The notes: a model not told the origin generated them from the sequence alone. A DNA stretch of 64,000 bases from JAWLCA01 sp050485905 (GCA_050485905.1 JBJHCH010000001.1:52860-116859); one strand, 5' to 3'; shown: positions 34,187-42,480, numbered from the stretch's first letter. A program made the numbers and translations.

Positions 34187-34927
34187 GTGGCGGAGAACGG
34201 TCTTGCGATCAAGCCGATGGATCAGTTCGTCATTAAACCGCTTTTCGGCGGTGATGTGGTCAACTGGTATACGCCGACCAATGCGACACTCTGGATGGCG
34301 CTGACGATCCTTGCGATCGCGGCGCTTCTGGTGCTGGGCACGCGCGGCCGCGCCATCGTACCAAGCCGCGCTCAGTCTATGGCCGAACTCACCTACGGTT
34401 TCGTCTACAAGATGGTCGAGGACGTCGCGGGCAAGGATGGCGCCAGGTACTTTCCCTACATCATGACGCTCTTCATGTTCATCTTCTTCGCCAATGTTCT
34501 GGCGCTGATCCCGATGAGCTTTTCGGTCACCTCGCACATCGCCGTGACGGCGGTAATGGCGCTGGCCGTGTTCATCTCCGTGACAATACTGGGCTTCGTT
34601 AAGAACGGCACCGCGTTCCTCTCGCTGTTCTGGGTATCGGCTGCGCCGCTCGCGTTGCGCCCGATCCTGGCGGTGATCGAGATCATTTCGTACTTCGTGC
34701 GCCCCGTCAGCCACTCCATCCGTCTCGCCGGCAACATCATGGCTGGTCACGCGGTGCTGAAGGTCTTTGCGGGCTTTGCCGCCGCGCTTGGCATCTTCTC
34801 GTTCATACCAATCCTTGCGATCACGGCGATCTATGCGCTCGAGGTGCTGGTGGCCGTGATCCAGGCTTACGTCTTCACCATTCTGACCTGCGTCTACTTG
34901 AAGGATGCGCTGCATCCGCACCACTGA
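34187..34927 (+). CDS. atpB: ATP synthase F0 subunit a
   Basis: The 246-residue integral membrane subunit forms the proton half-channels. The essential Arg lies in SIRLAGNIMAGHAVL, and the C-terminal helix is ALEVLVAVIQAYVFTILTCVYLKDAL. Five to six membrane helices are visible. Translation starts at a GTG (34187) after a purine-rich GAGGGGCTGAAG sequence, 2 bp after the atpI stop. Confidence 0.96.
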   Translation: MAENGLAIKPMDQFVIKPLFGGDVVNWYTPTNATLWMALTILAIAALLVLGTRGRAIVPSRAQSMAELTYGFVYKMVEDVAGKDGARYFPYIMTLFMFIFFANVLALIPMSFSVTSHIAVTAVMALAVFISVTILGFVKNGTAFLSLFWVSAAPLALRPILAVIEIISYFVRPVSHSIRLAGNIMAGHAVLKVFAGFAAALGIFSFIPILAITAIYALEVLVAVIQAYVFTILTCVYLKDALHPHH

Positions 34928-34982
34928 CGGGCGCACGGTCGGACCAACACAATAGCCAATTCCAACCCAAGGAGAAACGGAC

Positions 34983-35219
34983 ATGGAAGGCGATATCGCA
35001 CAACTCGGCCAGTTCATCGGCGCAGGCCTCGCTGCCATCGGTTCCGGCGCTGCCGCCATCGGTGTGGGCCATGTGGCCGGCAACTTCCTGGCGGGTGCAC
35101 TGCGCAACCCGACCGCCGCACCCGGCCAGACCGCGACCCTGTTCATCGGCATTGCCTTTGCCGAAGCGCTGGGGATCTTCGCGTTCCTCGTCGCGCTGCT
35201 GCTGATGTTCGCCGTCTGA
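34983..35219 (+). CDS. atpE: ATP synthase F0 subunit c
   Basis: The 78-residue ring subunit has two hydrophobic helices joined by the RNP loop (residues 41-43, in place of RQP). The proton-carrying Glu61 lies in AFAEALGIF. Glycine-rich packing (AAIGSGAAAIGVG) fills helix 1. A strong AAGGAGAAACGG ribosome site precedes the ATG, in keeping with the high copy number of subunit c. Confidence 0.97.
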   Translation: MEGDIAQLGQFIGAGLAAIGSGAAAIGVGHVAGNFLAGALRNPTAAPGQTATLFIGIAFAEALGIFAFLVALLLMFAV

Positions 35220-35292
35220 TCCGATCGTTCCGCTTCACGGTGCGGCCGGGGCAATCCCGGCCGCACCGAAACTGGGTTCTTCGGAGGACGAC

Positions 35293-35808
35293 ATGGCGGA
35301 CGCAGCCAACGGGGGCGGCGCAGGGATGCCGCAACTGGAATTTTCCACCTTTCCCAACCAGATCTTCTGGCTGATCGTCACGTTGGTGGTGATCTATCTG
35401 ATCCTGTCCCGCGTGGCCCTTCCTCGGATCGGCGCGGTTCTGGCTGAGCGGCGCGGGACGATCACGAACGATCTGACCGCGGCAGAAGATCTGAAGCTGC
35501 AGGCGGTAGAGGCCGAGAAGGCCTACCAGCAGGCGCTCGCCGATGCCAAGGCAGAGGCGCAGAAGATCGTGGCTGCGGCGCGGGCCGAGATCCAGGACGA
35601 ATTGGACGCTGCGACCGCCCATGCGGATGCCGAAATCGCGGCCAAGACGGCCGAGTCGGAAAAGCGGATTTCTGCGATTCGTGACAGCGCGGCTGCGGCC
35701 GTCTCGGAAGTGGCGCGCGACGTTGCAGCCGATATCGTGCGCGCGATGGGCGGTTCGGCGGACTCTGCGGCAATCGATGCGGCTGTGTCGGAACGGCTGA
35801 AGGGATAG
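35293..35808 (+). CDS. ATP synthase F0 subunit b' (AtpF')
   Basis: The 171-residue stator subunit has one N-terminal membrane helix (about 25-45: IFWLIVTLVVIYLILSRVAL). A long charged coiled coil follows to about residue 160, rich in Ala/Glu/Lys. It begins with a Gly-rich soluble tail (AANGGGAG) and a QLEFSTFPNQ sequence typical of b'. In alphaproteobacteria b and b' form a heterodimeric stalk. The next gene encodes b, 4 bp on. Confidence 0.94.
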   Translation: MADAANGGGAGMPQLEFSTFPNQIFWLIVTLVVIYLILSRVALPRIGAVLAERRGTITNDLTAAEDLKLQAVEAEKAYQQALADAKAEAQKIVAAARAEIQDELDAATAHADAEIAAKTAESEKRISAIRDSAAAAVSEVARDVAADIVRAMGGSADSAAIDAAVSERLKG

Positions 35809-35812
35809 GGCA

Positions 35813-36370
35813 ATGAGAAATCGCATCGCCATACTCATCGCACTGCTCGCGACCCCGGCCGCGGCTGCCGAGGGGCCGTTCTTCTCGCTTGCGAATACTG
35901 ACTTCGTGGTGACGCTGGGCTTCCTCGTCTTCATCGGCATCTTGGTTTACTTCAAGGTTCCCACGCTTCTGGGTGGCCTGCTCGACAAGCGGGCCGAGGG
36001 GATCCGCAGCGATCTCGCCGAGGCGCGCGCGTTGCGCGAAGAGGCGCAGGCGGTTCTGGCGTCTTACGAGCGCAAGAGCCGCGAGATGCAGGAGCAGGCC
36101 AAGCGCATCGTCGCACGCGCGAAGGAAGAGGCTGCCGAAGCCGCTGAGCAGGCCAAGGCCGATCTGAAGGACAGCATCGCGCGCCGTCTGCAGCAGGCGG
36201 AAGACCAGATCGCGCAGGCCGAAGCCTCGGCCCTGAAGGCGGTGCGAAACCGTGCCGTGAACGTGGCAGTGGCTGCGGCGGGCGAGGTCATCGGCAAGCA
36301 GATGTCGGCAGGCGAGGCCGGCAAGCTGATCGACGAATCGATCTCAGAGGTCGAAAAGCGCTTGCACTGA
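35813..36370 (+). CDS. atpF: ATP synthase F0 subunit b
   Basis: The 185-residue stator subunit begins with a hydrophobic stretch ending in AAA (residues 5-19) that looks like a signal sequence. SLANTDFVVTLGFLVFIGILVYFKVP, the membrane helix, follows, and then a long coiled coil. The lead hydrophobic stretch is usual for b in Rhodobacteraceae. It is the last gene of the F0 unit. The F1 genes are not in this window, so the ATP synthase genes are split into two operons. Confidence 0.95.
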   Translation: MRNRIAILIALLATPAAAAEGPFFSLANTDFVVTLGFLVFIGILVYFKVPTLLGGLLDKRAEGIRSDLAEARALREEAQAVLASYERKSREMQEQAKRIVARAKEEAAEAAEQAKADLKDSIARRLQQAEDQIAQAEASALKAVRNRAVNVAVAAAGEVIGKQMSAGEAGKLIDESISEVEKRLH

Positions 36371-36400
36371 TATCGGCAAGATCGGCGCAGACTGAACCTG

Positions 36401-36426
36401 AACCCGGCCCCGCAGGCCGGGTTTTT
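36401..36426 (+). terminator. Rho-independent terminator after atpF
   Basis: AACCCGGCC (36401-36409) pairs with GGCCGGGTT (36415-36423) around the loop CCGCA, followed by a run of T to 36426. The T-run touches the stop codon of the convergent GntR gene. Confidence 0.88.
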
Positions 36427-37196
36427 CATGCCCGGCTGCGTACGTGCTCCAGCCGTTGCCGCGCGATGGCGTCATGCTTTTCGGAGCGTCGCAACTCACC
36501 CAGGGACATTTCGACATAGCCCAGATGTGCCTCTGCTGCCGCCCTCGCCGCGGCCGGATCGCGGGCCTGCAGGGCCAGGTTGATCGCCCGGTGCTGGTCC
36601 AGCAGCATCTCTCGCGTGGTGCGCTGCTTGAACATCATCTGCCGATTATAGAATACACCCTCGCGCAGCAGATCGAACATCGTCCGCATCATGTGCAGCA
36701 TGATGACGTTGTGGCTCGCCTCGATGATCGACAGATGAAACTCCGCGTCAAGTCGCGCCTCGTCGGACGGATTGCGCTTCCGATGCGCTGCCTCCATCTT
36801 GCGGAAGATCGTGTCGATCACGGCAAGGTCGGTGTCGGAACCCAGTCGTGCGGCGCGTTCCGCGGCCAGCCCTTCCATGTCACGGCGAAAGCTTATGTAG
36901 TCGAACACCGCCTCGTCATGGGTGGCGAACAGTTCGACCAGCGCGGGCGAGAAGGCAGACCCCAGCACGTCGGCCACATAAATTCCGGCGCCCGCGCGCG
37001 TGGCCAACAGGCCGCGTTCCTGTAGTTCTGCCACCGCCTCTCGCAGGCTGGGGCGAGAGACGCCTAGCCGCTCCGACAGTTCGCGTTCCGAGGGCAGGCG
37101 TTCGCCCGGCCGCAGGATGCCGCGCAGGATCAGCAGTTCGATCTGCGTCACGACCGCCTGGGCCAGCTTCTCCGAATGCACCTTGTGGAACGGCAT
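36426..37196 (-). CDS. FadR/PdhR-type GntR regulator (FCD domain)
   Basis: The 256-residue regulator has the GntR winged helix (ILRGILRPGERLPSERELSE, then LGVSRPSLREAVAELQERGLL) and an FCD domain with metal-site residues in DAEFHLSIIEASHN and DQHRAINLAL. The tail DAIARQRLEHVRSR is basic. The opening FHKVHSEKLAQAVVTQIE resembles PdhR/LldR-type regulators of organic acids such as pyruvate or lactate. The ATG at 37196 is used. A further ATG lies 12 codons upstream. No obvious target gene is adjacent. Confidence 0.88.
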   Translation of the reverse strand: MPFHKVHSEKLAQAVVTQIELLILRGILRPGERLPSERELSERLGVSRPSLREAVAELQERGLLATRAGAGIYVADVLGSAFSPALVELFATHDEAVFDYISFRRDMEGLAAERAARLGSDTDLAVIDTIFRKMEAAHRKRNPSDEARLDAEFHLSIIEASHNVIMLHMMRTMFDLLREGVFYNRQMMFKQRTTREMLLDQHRAINLALQARDPAAARAAAEAHLGYVEMSLGELRRSEKHDAIARQRLEHVRSRA

Positions 37197-37252
37197 GTGG
37201 ACTCCGGCTTGGAGGGCAATTGTTATGTCCACTCGGCCGCCTTCACAACGGG

Positions 37253-37282
37253 AAAAGGCCGGGCGTTCGGCCCGGCCTTTCC
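37253..37282 (-). terminator. Rho-independent terminator after the OmpA lipoprotein gene
   Basis: Read on the minus strand, an 11-bp stem (37280-37270 pairing with 37264-37254, GC-rich GGCCGGGC core) closes over the 5-base loop 37269-37265. It is followed by a TTTT tract. It stands 25 bp beyond the OmpA-family stop codon. Confidence 0.8.
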
Positions 37283-37304
37283 GTTCGGATGGATGATCCC
37301 GTGA

Positions 37305-37946
37305 TCAGGTGTTAGGGCGGATAACGATCTCCACGCGACGATTCTGTGCGCGGCCCTGAGCGGTCGCATTGGACGCGATGGGCTGATCGAAGCCGCGACC
37401 GACGATCTGAAGCCGGTTGCCCGCAACGCCCGAATTGCGCAGCACCGCTGCGACCGAGGCGGCGCGGCGCTGGGACAGGTCGTAGTTGTAGGCCGCGCTG
37501 CCGGTGTTGTCGGTATGGCCCACGACGAACACAGTGCTGTTCGGATAACGCTGCAGGCTGGTGGCGACGGTGCGGATGTCCTGCTGAAGGTCAGGTCGCA
37601 GCGTGGCGCTGTCGGTCGCGAACAGGATGTCCTGCGGCATCCGAACGATCAGTTCGTTGCCGGTGTTGATGACGTCCACGTTGTTCCCCAGATCGCCCCG
37701 CAACTCGCGCGCCTGAGCGTCGAGTTGGGAACCGATGGCTCCGCCTACGGCGGCGCCAACTGCTGCGCCCGCCAGCGTGGCAAGGGGCCGGGTGGAACTG
37801 TTCGAGGTAGCACCGATCAGGCCGCCGATTGCCGCGCCGGTCATCGCACCGGTCTGGGTGCGGCGGTTGTCCTCGGTCATCGGTTCGCAGGCGGCCAGCG
37901 CCAGCAGGGCGGCGCCAGCGAGAAGAAGGGGTTTGGTTTGCAGCAT
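37305..37946 (-). CDS. OmpA-family lipoprotein (YiaD-like)
   Basis: The 213-residue outer-membrane lipoprotein has a signal MLQTKPLLLAGAALLALAAC with the lipobox Cys at 20. A glycine-zipper region follows (MTGAAIGGLIGATS, then AGAAVGAAVGGAIGSQL). The C-terminal OmpA domain reads ILFATDSATLRPDL, HTDNTGSAAYNYDLSQRRA, GRGFDQPIASN and QNRRVEIVI, with the Asp and Arg that bind peptidoglycan diaminopimelate. It would link the outer membrane to the cell wall. A terminator follows. Confidence 0.93.
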   Translation of the reverse strand: MLQTKPLLLAGAALLALAACEPMTEDNRRTQTGAMTGAAIGGLIGATSNSSTRPLATLAGAAVGAAVGGAIGSQLDAQARELRGDLGNNVDVINTGNELIVRMPQDILFATDSATLRPDLQQDIRTVATSLQRYPNSTVFVVGHTDNTGSAAYNYDLSQRRAASVAAVLRNSGVAGNRLQIVGRGFDQPIASNATAQGRAQNRRVEIVIRPNT

Positions 37947-38053
37947 TGAGATAGCCCTCTGTGTTCTGGTCCGCGGACCCTGTGCAAGATCGCCATACCA
38001 TGGTGACCTATCCGACAGCCATAATGCACAAGCTGACGGTTTGGTTCCACCCA

Positions 38054-38929
38054 TCACGTTGCGGCGAGCGCCGGATCGTCCGCATCGGCCCGCACAGCCT
38101 CCCACGCCAGCATCGCGCGCTTGACCGGCAGGCCCCAGTGGTAGCCGCCCAGCCCGCCGGACTTGCGCAGGGCGCGGTGGCAGGGGATCAGCCAGGAAAC
38201 CGGATTGCGCCCGACTGCCGTGCCGACCGCGCGCACTGCGCGCGGGTGGCCGATTGCGTCGGCAATCGCCCCGTAGGTCGCGACCTGGCCGGGAGGGATC
38301 GACAGCAGCGCCTCCCAGACCTTGATCTGGAACGGCGCGCCGATCAGGTGCAGATGCGCTTGGCACTCGCCGCCGAAGGCCGCCGATACAAGCGGTGCGA
38401 CGGTCTGCGGATCCTCGACGATCCGCGCTGCGGGCCAACGCGCGGCCATGTCGGCCTCGGCATGATCCGCGCCGGTCTCGGCGGCAAAGGCCAGACCGCA
38501 GAGGCCGCGGTCGGTCGCCATCGCCAGTGCCGGGCCGAAGGGTGTGTCGAACCAGCCCTTGCGGATCGTCAGCCCGGCCCCACCGCGGGCATAGTCGCCC
38601 GGCGCCATCGCCTCCCACCGCAGGAACAGGTCGTGGAGCCGCCCGGTGCCCGACAGACCCGAGGCCGCCGCTGCCTCCAGCACAGTTGCGCGTTCGTCGA
38701 GCAAGCGCCGGGCGTGGTCGAGCGAAAGATATTGCTGGTAGCGTTTCGGCGAGACGCCGGCCCAGCGGCTGAAGACGCGCTGGAAATGCCCGGGGCTCAT
38801 CCCCAGGCGCGCTGCGAGGTCGTCGAGCGACAGGCGCCCCTCGGCCGCGTCGATGGCATCGATGGCGCGGCGCACAACGCCGTAGTGATAGGCCGCATCC
38901 TGCGGTTCGGTGATCTGCTGGTCGTTCAT
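38054..38929 (-). CDS. Ada-like AraC HTH / methylated-DNA-protein-cysteine methyltransferase fusion
   Basis: The 291-residue protein has an AraC helix-turn-helix at about 30-110 (LSLDDLAARLGMSPGHFQRVFSRWAGVSPKRYQQ in shortened form: LGMSPGHFQRVFSRWAG). A C-terminal O6-methylguanine methyltransferase domain follows, with the acceptor Cys in IPCHRALRKSGGLGGY. The N-terminal zinc domain of E. coli Ada (phosphotriester acceptor) is missing. It repairs alkylated guanine and may act as a regulator. The ATG at 38929 was chosen because residues upstream are not conserved in type. It is divergent from nth, with 115 bp between starts, so two DNA-repair genes share an intergenic region. Confidence 0.93.
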   Translation of the reverse strand: MNDQQITEPQDAAYHYGVVRRAIDAIDAAEGRLSLDDLAARLGMSPGHFQRVFSRWAGVSPKRYQQYLSLDHARRLLDERATVLEAAAASGLSGTGRLHDLFLRWEAMAPGDYARGGAGLTIRKGWFDTPFGPALAMATDRGLCGLAFAAETGADHAEADMAARWPAARIVEDPQTVAPLVSAAFGGECQAHLHLIGAPFQIKVWEALLSIPPGQVATYGAIADAIGHPRAVRAVGTAVGRNPVSWLIPCHRALRKSGGLGGYHWGLPVKRAMLAWEAVRADADDPALAAT

Positions 38930-39044
38930 CGCGTCTTTCCCCGGTTTCGGCAGCCACCCTAGCGCCTGCGGGGCAGCCTGTGCGACCCGGATGTTGCGCT
39001 TTCGCGGGCTTGCCGGTCTGCCGGCGCTGTTGCATACCCGGCCC

Positions 39045-39689
39045 ATGGCGCGTCAGCTCGATTATCACACGATCCACGAGATTTTCACCCGCTTTCGCGC
39101 GGCCGAAGCCGAGCCGAAGGGTGAGCTGGAGCACGTTAACGCCTTCACCCTGCTGGTCGCGGTTGCCCTGAGCGCGCAGGCGACTGATGCGGGCGTCAAC
39201 CGCGCCACCCGCGCGCTGTTCCAGATCGCCGATACGCCGCAGAAGATGCTGGATCTGGGAGAGGAGCGGCTGATCGAGCATGTCAGGACCATTGGCCTGT
39301 TTCGCAACAAGGCAAAGAACGTGATGAAGCTGAGCCGCATTCTGGTCGAGGAGTATGGGGGCGAGGTGCCTTCCAGCCGTGCGGCGCTGGAATCGTTGCC
39401 CGGTGTCGGGCGCAAGACGGCGAACGTGGTTCTGAACATGTGGTGGCACCATCCGGCGCAGGCGGTGGACACGCATATCTTCCGCCTTGGGAACCGGTCG
39501 GGCATCGCGCCTGGCCGCGACGTGGTGGCGGTGGAGCGCGCCATCGAGGACAACGTGCCGGCGGAGTTCCAGCGCCACGCCCATCACTGGATGATCCTGC
39601 ACGGCCGCTACGTCTGTCTAGCGCGCAAGCCGCGCTGCCGCGATTGCCTGATCCGCGACCTGTGCGCCTTTGAGGAAAAGACCGAATGA
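39045..39689 (+). CDS. nth: Endonuclease III (Nth)
   Basis: This 214-residue DNA glycosylase/AP-lyase acts on oxidised pyrimidines. The helix-hairpin-helix LPGVGRKTANVVL carries the catalytic Lys124, and Asp142 lies in VDTHIFRLGNR. A [4Fe-4S] site is formed by Cys191, Cys198, Cys201 and Cys207 (C-x6-C-x2-C-x5-C). The ATG at 39045 gives the usual length. It overlaps the downstream kinase gene by 4 bp (ATGA). Confidence 0.96.
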   Translation: MARQLDYHTIHEIFTRFRAAEAEPKGELEHVNAFTLLVAVALSAQATDAGVNRATRALFQIADTPQKMLDLGEERLIEHVRTIGLFRNKAKNVMKLSRILVEEYGGEVPSSRAALESLPGVGRKTANVVLNMWWHHPAQAVDTHIFRLGNRSGIAPGRDVVAVERAIEDNVPAEFQRHAHHWMILHGRYVCLARKPRCRDCLIRDLCAFEEKTE

Positions 39690-40675
39690 AGAAATACAAG
39701 GTGGCCGGGATCGGCAACGCCATCGTGGATGTCATCACCACGGTGGACGACAGCTTTCTGGACCATATGGGCATCCGCAAAGGGATCATGCAACTGATCG
39801 AGCGCCCGCGGGCCGAAACACTTTACGCCGCGATGGAAGAGCGTCGGCAGGCGTCTGGCGGGTCGGTGGCGAACACGCTGGCGGGGCTGGGCAAGCTGGG
39901 GTTGTCCACGGCCTTTGTCGGCCGGGTGCGCGACGATGCGCTGGGGCGCTTTTATGCCGATGACATGGGCCGGCTGGGCACCGATTTCGTCAACCCGCCG
40001 GCCGCGGACGGAGAATTGCCGACCTCGCGCAGCATGATCTTCGTCACGCCAGATGGTGAGCGGTCGATGAACACCTATCTGGGCATCTCGGCCGAGCTTG
40101 GGCCCGACGATGTGGATACGGGCGTGATGGCCGAGGCCGAACTGCTGTTCCTTGAGGGGTATCTGTTCGACAAGGACAAGGGCAAGGCGGCGTTCCAGGC
40201 GGCGGCGCGGGCCTGCCGGGGTGCGGGCGGGCGCGCGGGGATCGCGCTTTCGGACCCGTTCTGCGTGGACCGGCACCGGGCGGATTTCCGGGCGCTGGTG
40301 GCGGGCGAGATGGATTTCGTGATCGGCAACCAGTCGGAATGGGTCTCGCTCTATCAGGCGAACGATCTGGAGGACGCGCTTGGGCAGGCGGCGGCGGATT
40401 GCGCGCTGGTGGTCTGCACCCGGTCGGGTGAGAGCGTGGTGGTGATCCGCGAGGGCGAGCGAGTCGAGGTGCCGGTGGAAACCGTCGTGCCGGTCGATGC
40501 GACCGGGGCGGGGGACCAGTTTGCGGCCGGGTTCCTGTACGGGCTGGTGACGGGCGAGGACATGGCGACGGCGGGGCGGATGGGCTGTTCGGCGGCGGCC
40601 GAGGTGATCGGGCATCTGGGCGCGCGGCCGGAAAGCGATCTGCTGGCGCGGTTCCGGGCCGAGGGGCTGGTCTGA
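39686..40675 (+). CDS. PfkB family sugar/nucleoside kinase (adenosine kinase-like)
   Basis: The 329-residue ribokinase-family enzyme has the N-terminal GIGNAIVDVITTVDD, the GGSVANTLAGLGKLG substrate region, and the C-terminal PVDATGAGDQFAAGFLYGLV, in which the catalytic Asp lies in the GAGD motif. Rhodobacteraceae homologues are usually annotated as adenosine kinase. A sugar kinase cannot be excluded. It is translationally coupled to nth (ATGA) and followed 55 bp later by a HIT protein, a nucleotide hydrolase, which fits nucleoside salvage. Confidence 0.9.
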   Translation: MKKYKVAGIGNAIVDVITTVDDSFLDHMGIRKGIMQLIERPRAETLYAAMEERRQASGGSVANTLAGLGKLGLSTAFVGRVRDDALGRFYADDMGRLGTDFVNPPAADGELPTSRSMIFVTPDGERSMNTYLGISAELGPDDVDTGVMAEAELLFLEGYLFDKDKGKAAFQAAARACRGAGGRAGIALSDPFCVDRHRADFRALVAGEMDFVIGNQSEWVSLYQANDLEDALGQAAADCALVVCTRSGESVVVIREGERVEVPVETVVPVDATGAGDQFAAGFLYGLVTGEDMATAGRMGCSAAAEVIGHLGARPESDLLARFRAEGLV

Positions 40676-40730
40676 GCCGGGCGAGACGCGCTATGCCGGG
40701 GGAAAGCATTCAGGGAAGCAGGGGATCGAC

Positions 40731-41120
40731 ATGTCCTACGCCTATGACGACCAGAACATCTTTGCCCGCATCCTGCGCGGCGAGATTCCGAATTCGACCG
40801 TGCTGGAAACCGAGCACTGCCTGGCGTTCCGTGATATCGCCCCGCAGGCGCCCAATCATGTGCTGGTGATCCCCAAGGGGGCCTATGTCAGCTTCGATCA
40901 TTTCGCGGCCGAGGCGTCGGATGCGGAGATCATTGACTATGTCCGGGCCATCGGGCGGGTCTGCCGCGAGGAGGGGGTTGATCTGGAGGCGGGCGAGGGG
41001 TTCCGGCTGATCGCCAATGCCGGGCGGCATGGGGTTCAGGATGTGCCGCATCTGCATGTCCATATCCTGGGGGGGCGGATTCTGGGGCGGATGCTGCCGG
41101 GGTCGAAGGCGGACGTTTGA
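40731..41120 (+). CDS. HIT family nucleotide hydrolase (HinT-like)
   Basis: The 129-residue protein is a histidine-triad hydrolase. It opens YDDQNIFARILRGEIPN, has FRDIAPQAPNHVLVIPK, and the active site HLHVHILGG near the C-terminus, with three conserved His residues. HinT proteins cleave adenosine phosphoramidates and acyl-adenylates in the cytoplasm. The gene ends 17 bp before repeat element B, which separates it from the convergent ABC ATPase gene. Confidence 0.94.
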   Translation: MSYAYDDQNIFARILRGEIPNSTVLETEHCLAFRDIAPQAPNHVLVIPKGAYVSFDHFAAEASDAEIIDYVRAIGRVCREEGVDLEAGEGFRLIANAGRHGVQDVPHLHVHILGGRILGRMLPGSKADV

Positions 41121-41137
41121 GGGCGATTTTTCGGACT

Positions 41138-41210
41138 GTCCACGCGTGGACAAAAAGTCAAATCATTGGAATCCAATCAGATTCGATTTTTTGTTAACCT
41201 GATCTCAACC
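41138..41210. repeat. Intergenic repeat element, copy B (palindrome + 60-bp conserved block)
   Basis: The perfect palindrome GTCCACGCGTGGAC (41138-41151) ends on the first base of the 60-bp block 41151-41210. The block aligns without gaps to copies A and C. It includes TCAA-N4-TTGG, a TTTTTTGTTAACC tract, and TTAA-N7-TCAA at 41194-41208. Here the seven-base spacer (CCTGATC) does not repeat the palindrome arm, unlike copies A and C. It fills nearly all of the 96 bp between the stop codons of two convergent genes, so it is not an ordinary promoter. No standard terminator is present. Confidence 0.75.
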
Positions 41211-41216
41211 CTTTGC

Positions 41217-42167
41217 TCACGCCTGTGCCCCGCCCTGGGCCGATGAGGTGAGCGACAGGAACACGTCTTCCAGATGCGCCTCTTCCGTCGCGACGTCGCG
41301 GATGCCGATGCCGGCGGCCGAGATCGCGCCGAGGATCTCTCCGGCCGAGGTCTTGTTCATCCGGTAGCCGAAGGCGAGGCTGCCGTCGCGGCGGCGGTCC
41401 AGCGTCACGCCATCGGGCAGGGCGATGGCGTCGGGCGGCGGGCCGTCGGGGCGGATCACCAGCGTCTTGGCATCCATCTGGCCGATCAGCGCCGAGGTGC
41501 GGTCATGGGCCACGACCTCGCCCCGGTTGATGATGGCGATCTCGTCGCACATCTCCTCGGCCTCTTCCAGATAGTGCGTCGTCAGGATGATCGTCATGCC
41601 CTGTTCGTTCAGCCGCCGCACGTTGGTCCAGAGCATCTGCCGCAGTTCGATGTCCACGCCCGCCGTGGGTTCGTCCAGAACCAGCACCTGCGGATGATGC
41701 ACAAGCGCCTTGCCCAGCAGAAGTCGCCGCCGCATGCCGCCCGACAGGCTGCGGGCATGGGCGTCGGCCTTGTCGGTCAGGCCGATCAGGTCAAGGATCG
41801 CATCGGTGCGCCGCTGGGATTTCGGCACGCCATACAGGCCCGCCTGAACCTCCAGCGCCGCGCGGGGGGAAAAGAACGGGTCCATGTTCAGTTCCTGCGG
41901 CATGACGCCGATGGCGGCACGGCTTTGGCGGGGGTTCACATCCTGATCGAAGCCCCAGATCCGCACCCGTCCGGCGGATTTCGTCACCAGCCCGGCCAGG
42001 ATGTTGATGAGCGTGGACTTGCCCGCGCCGTTGGGGCCGAGCAGCCCGAAGATCGACCCCGCCGGCACGGTCAGGTCGATGCCCTTCAGCGCTTCGTGCC
42101 CCGGCTGGCCGCGCTGGCCGGCATAGGTCTTGCGCAGGCCGGTGATCTCGATCGCATTCTCGGTCAT
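41217..42167 (-). CDS. ABC transporter ATP-binding protein (DrrA/NodI-like)
   Basis: The 316-residue ATPase has Walker A GPNGAGKST, the Q-loop region GVMPQELNMDPFFSPR, the signature LSGGMRRRLLLGKALVHHP, Walker B VLVLDEPTAGVD and a switch His (TTHYLEEAEEM). The C-terminal 80 residues are the extension typical of drug or polysaccharide ABC-2 exporters. No ABC-2 permease gene lies next to it: upstream is a divergent zinc-finger gene, downstream a convergent HIT gene. The partner must be encoded elsewhere. Confidence 0.93.
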   Translation of the reverse strand: MTENAIEITGLRKTYAGQRGQPGHEALKGIDLTVPAGSIFGLLGPNGAGKSTLINILAGLVTKSAGRVRIWGFDQDVNPRQSRAAIGVMPQELNMDPFFSPRAALEVQAGLYGVPKSQRRTDAILDLIGLTDKADAHARSLSGGMRRRLLLGKALVHHPQVLVLDEPTAGVDIELRQMLWTNVRRLNEQGMTIILTTHYLEEAEEMCDEIAIINRGEVVAHDRTSALIGQMDAKTLVIRPDGPPPDAIALPDGVTLDRRRDGSLAFGYRMNKTSAGEILGAISAAGIGIRDVATEEAHLEDVFLSLTSSAQGGAQA

Positions 42168-42270
42168 TCCGCCCCCCGGCGCGGCTGCGGCCCTTGTGCC
42201 GGCCCTGTGCGCCTTGCTATCCTGTCGGCTGATCTATGCCGCCCAGCGGCGCAGCACAAGGAAGCCGCCC

Positions 42271-42480
42271 GTGACGCCGAGACCCGCGCCCGATCACCAG
42301 CCCCCGGAATCCGAGATCGTGAACAGCTTTCGCGTCTGCTGCGACGGCGGCGGGGCCGCGCTGGGCCATCCGCGGGTCTGGCTGTCGATCCCCCAGGATA
42401 CCGGCTGGGTGGAATGCGGCTATTGCGACAAGCGGTTCATCCATCAGGATTTCGCGGGTGACGCCGGGCGCGCGGCCTAG
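42271..42480 (+). CDS. Zinc-finger domain protein (NDUFS6-like)
   Basis: This 69-residue protein starts from GTG at 42271, preceded by AAGGA. It carries VCCDGGGAALGHPRVWLSI and VECGYCDKRFI, so zinc ligands would be Cys, His, Cys and Cys. This is the fold of small proteins related to the complex I subunit NDUFS6. In alphaproteobacteria a homologue is associated with complex I, but this is only inferred here. It is divergent from the ABC ATPase gene, and its TAG stop overlaps the stop of the next gene in a shared CTAG. Confidence 0.85.
   Translation: MTPRPAPDHQPPESEIVNSFRVCCDGGGAALGHPRVWLSIPQDTGWVECGYCDKRFIHQDFAGDAGRAA

Noticed and set aside
37947..39602. Upstream part of a very long minus-strand open frame that continues from the OmpA gene across the Ada-like and nth genes
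   Set aside because: It is the antisense or alternate frame of recognisable genes, and its translation is a low-complexity Arg/Ala mixture typical of high-G+C shadow frames.
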